Shown here piece by piece: positions 7,228 to 7,740 of a DNA stretch of 7,740 bases. The DNA comes from an uncultured Synergistia bacterium (GTDB lineage Bacteria; Eremiobacterota; SpSt-956; JAKJGF01). The stretch's first letter is position 1; each line of letters opens with the position of its first letter. The DNA lies in NCBI GenBank assembly GCA_937888925.1, contig CALARM010000748.1, positions 1-7,740 of the forward strand, in the 5' to 3' direction. The position numbers and the translations under genes were made by a program. The notes below the pieces were generated by a model. That model was not told where the DNA came from. It did not search any database and worked only from the letters and a program-made list of their open reading frames with translations.

Positions 7228-7276
7228 AATTTATTTATCTATAATATTCAACTTTTAAAAAATTAAATCCTGCTTA

Positions 7277-7305
7277 TTGTATTACGATTATAAAAAGCAT
7301 ATAAT
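7277..7305 (+). promoter_or_regulatory. Candidate sigma70-type promoter for the NlpC/P60-like gene
   Basis: TTGTAT (7277-7282) and a perfect TATAAT (7300-7305) are 17 bp apart. The -35 matches the consensus at three of six positions. Transcription would start around 7312, so the message would begin inside the first unit of heptad element 3 and its leader of about 120 nt would be almost entirely that hairpin. Confidence 0.45.
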
Positions 7306-7308
7306 AAT

Positions 7309-7419
7309 CAGTGAACAGTGAACAGTGAACAGTGAACAGTAACCAGTAATCTGCAATTTGTACATAACTTATTACAGATAACTAATAACTGGTCACTGGT
7401 CACTGATAACTGGTCACTG
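7309..7419 (+). repeat. Heptad-repeat inverted element 3, long hairpin in front of the NlpC/P60-like gene
   Basis: The left arm (7309-7357) is seven 7-bp units: four CAGTGAA, then CAGTAAC, CAGTAAT, CTGCAAT. The right arm (7371-7419), read on the minus strand from 7419, is CAGTGAC, CAGTTAT, CAGTGAC, CAGTGAC, CAGTTAT, TAGTTAT, CTGTAAT. In register, 39 of 49 positions match, around a 13-nt loop (7358-7370). The hairpin ends 3 nt before the Shine-Dalgarno AAGGAG at 7423. Confidence 0.88.
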
Positions 7420-7433
7420 TAAAAGGAGCAGTT

Positions 7434-7740
7434 ATGTCTGAAAAATCTCTTTCCTCAAAGGTTCTTTCTGTTGCCCTGAAGTGGGAAGGCAAAGAATTTA
7501 ATCCCGGCCAGAACGAGCAGTGTGCTTATTTTGTAAGAAAAATTTTTTCTCTCGCAGGTATAGAACTTGGCGTTACAGGAAAACCTTCCGATAATTATTT
7601 CCCTACTGATGAAAGTTATGCAAATTCCCTTGCAGGAGATGATATCGGGACAAAAATCGACAGAGTCTCAGAGCTTATGCCGGGGGATTTAGTTTTCTTC
7701 AAGAATACTTATGGTAACTGGCCTGATGGAACTATAACTC
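7434..7740 (+). CDS. NlpC/P60-like cysteine hydrolase, 3' end missing
   Basis: The frame is open from ATG 7434 to the window end (102 complete codons, no stop). AAGGAG at 7423-7428 lies 5 nt before the start. The protein begins MSEKSLSSKVLSVALKWEGK without a signal peptide. FNPGQNEQCAYFVRKIF carries the likely nucleophile Cys30 at the start of a helix, as in NlpC/P60 and CHAP-type papain-fold enzymes. PGDLVFFKNTYGNWPDGTIT (about 83-102) is the conserved strand that normally leads into the catalytic His (an xHVGIY-type motif), which would lie just past the window. Known members cleave amide or peptide bonds, often in peptidoglycan. The lack of an export signal leaves cytoplasmic, phage-like or non-classically exported roles open. 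Family call good; substrate unknown. Confidence 0.82.
   Translation, partial: MSEKSLSSKVLSVALKWEGKEFNPGQNEQCAYFVRKIFSLAGIELGVTGKPSDNYFPTDESYANSLAGDDIGTKIDRVSELMPGDLVFFKNTYGNWPDGTIT

Larger units (their letters stand above)
7081..7433. other. 353-bp divergent intergenic region with no coding sequence
   Basis: No convincing gene lies between the start of the minus-strand membrane protein gene and the start of the plus-strand hydrolase gene. The region contains heptad element 2 (7121-7192), an AT-rich stretch with a 19-bp palindrome (7209-7227), a candidate plus-strand promoter (7277-7305) and heptad element 3 (7309-7419). A clear minus-strand promoter was not found. Confidence 0.75.

Noticed and set aside
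7225..7245. Two further plus-strand TATAAT hexamers (7225, 7240)
   Set aside because: No -35-like hexamer lies at suitable spacing, and such hexamers are expected by chance in this AT-rich stretch.
4845..7419. CRISPR-like array
   Set aside because: The units are 7 bp and contiguous, with no 30-40-bp unique spacers and no cas genes. They form facing inverted arms instead.

Overview
The window comes from an AT-rich bacterium that I cannot place taxonomically. It is probably diderm: it carries a long periplasmic-type membrane-fusion (adaptor) protein and a set of type IV pilus or type II secretion-like minor prepilins. No rRNA, tRNA, transposase, integrase or CRISPR array was seen.

Layout, left to right. 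(1) 1-1425, plus strand: the 3' part of a YbhG/HlyD/MacA-type adaptor, with a long coiled coil, half of a lipoyl motif, a beta-barrel and a Gly/Pro tail encoded by a 21-bp tandem repeat. (2) 1426-1556: a gap holding a very good sigma70-type extended -10 promoter. (3) 1557-4839, plus strand: a tight three-gene unit for a GspI/PilV-like prepilin, a GspJ/PilW-like prepilin and an unusually large (700 aa) PilX/GspK-like protein. This matches the I-J-K order of minor pseudopilins that prime a pilus or secretion pseudopilus. (4) 4840-5017: a convergent gap filled with 7-bp-periodic GTGA/TCAC repeats. (5) 5018-7080, minus strand: a small three-helix membrane protein followed by an FHA-GAF-class III nucleotide cyclase. 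(6) 7081-7433: a 353-bp divergent gap with two more heptad-repeat inverted repeats separated by an AT-rich stretch. (7) 7434 to the window end, plus strand: the 5' part of an NlpC/P60-like cysteine hydrolase gene.

The protein genes belong to recognisable families. The adaptor would form the periplasmic bridge of an exporter. The prepilins would be cleaved by a prepilin peptidase and form the tip or initiation complex of a pilus. The cyclase would join phosphothreonine recognition (FHA) and ligand sensing (GAF) to cyclic-nucleotide synthesis. No direct functional link between the two blocks is visible.

The least explained part is the non-coding DNA. The cyclase unit is bracketed by three imperfect inverted repeats, each built from 7-bp units with a GTGA/GTAA-like core. 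The other bases of the heptad differ between loci but are largely uniform within a locus. Two of the loci share the word CATGACCGG, in opposite orientation, between their arms. The third forms a long predicted hairpin (39 of 49 positions matching) that ends three bases before the ribosome binding site of the hydrolase gene and starts almost where the best upstream promoter would begin transcription.
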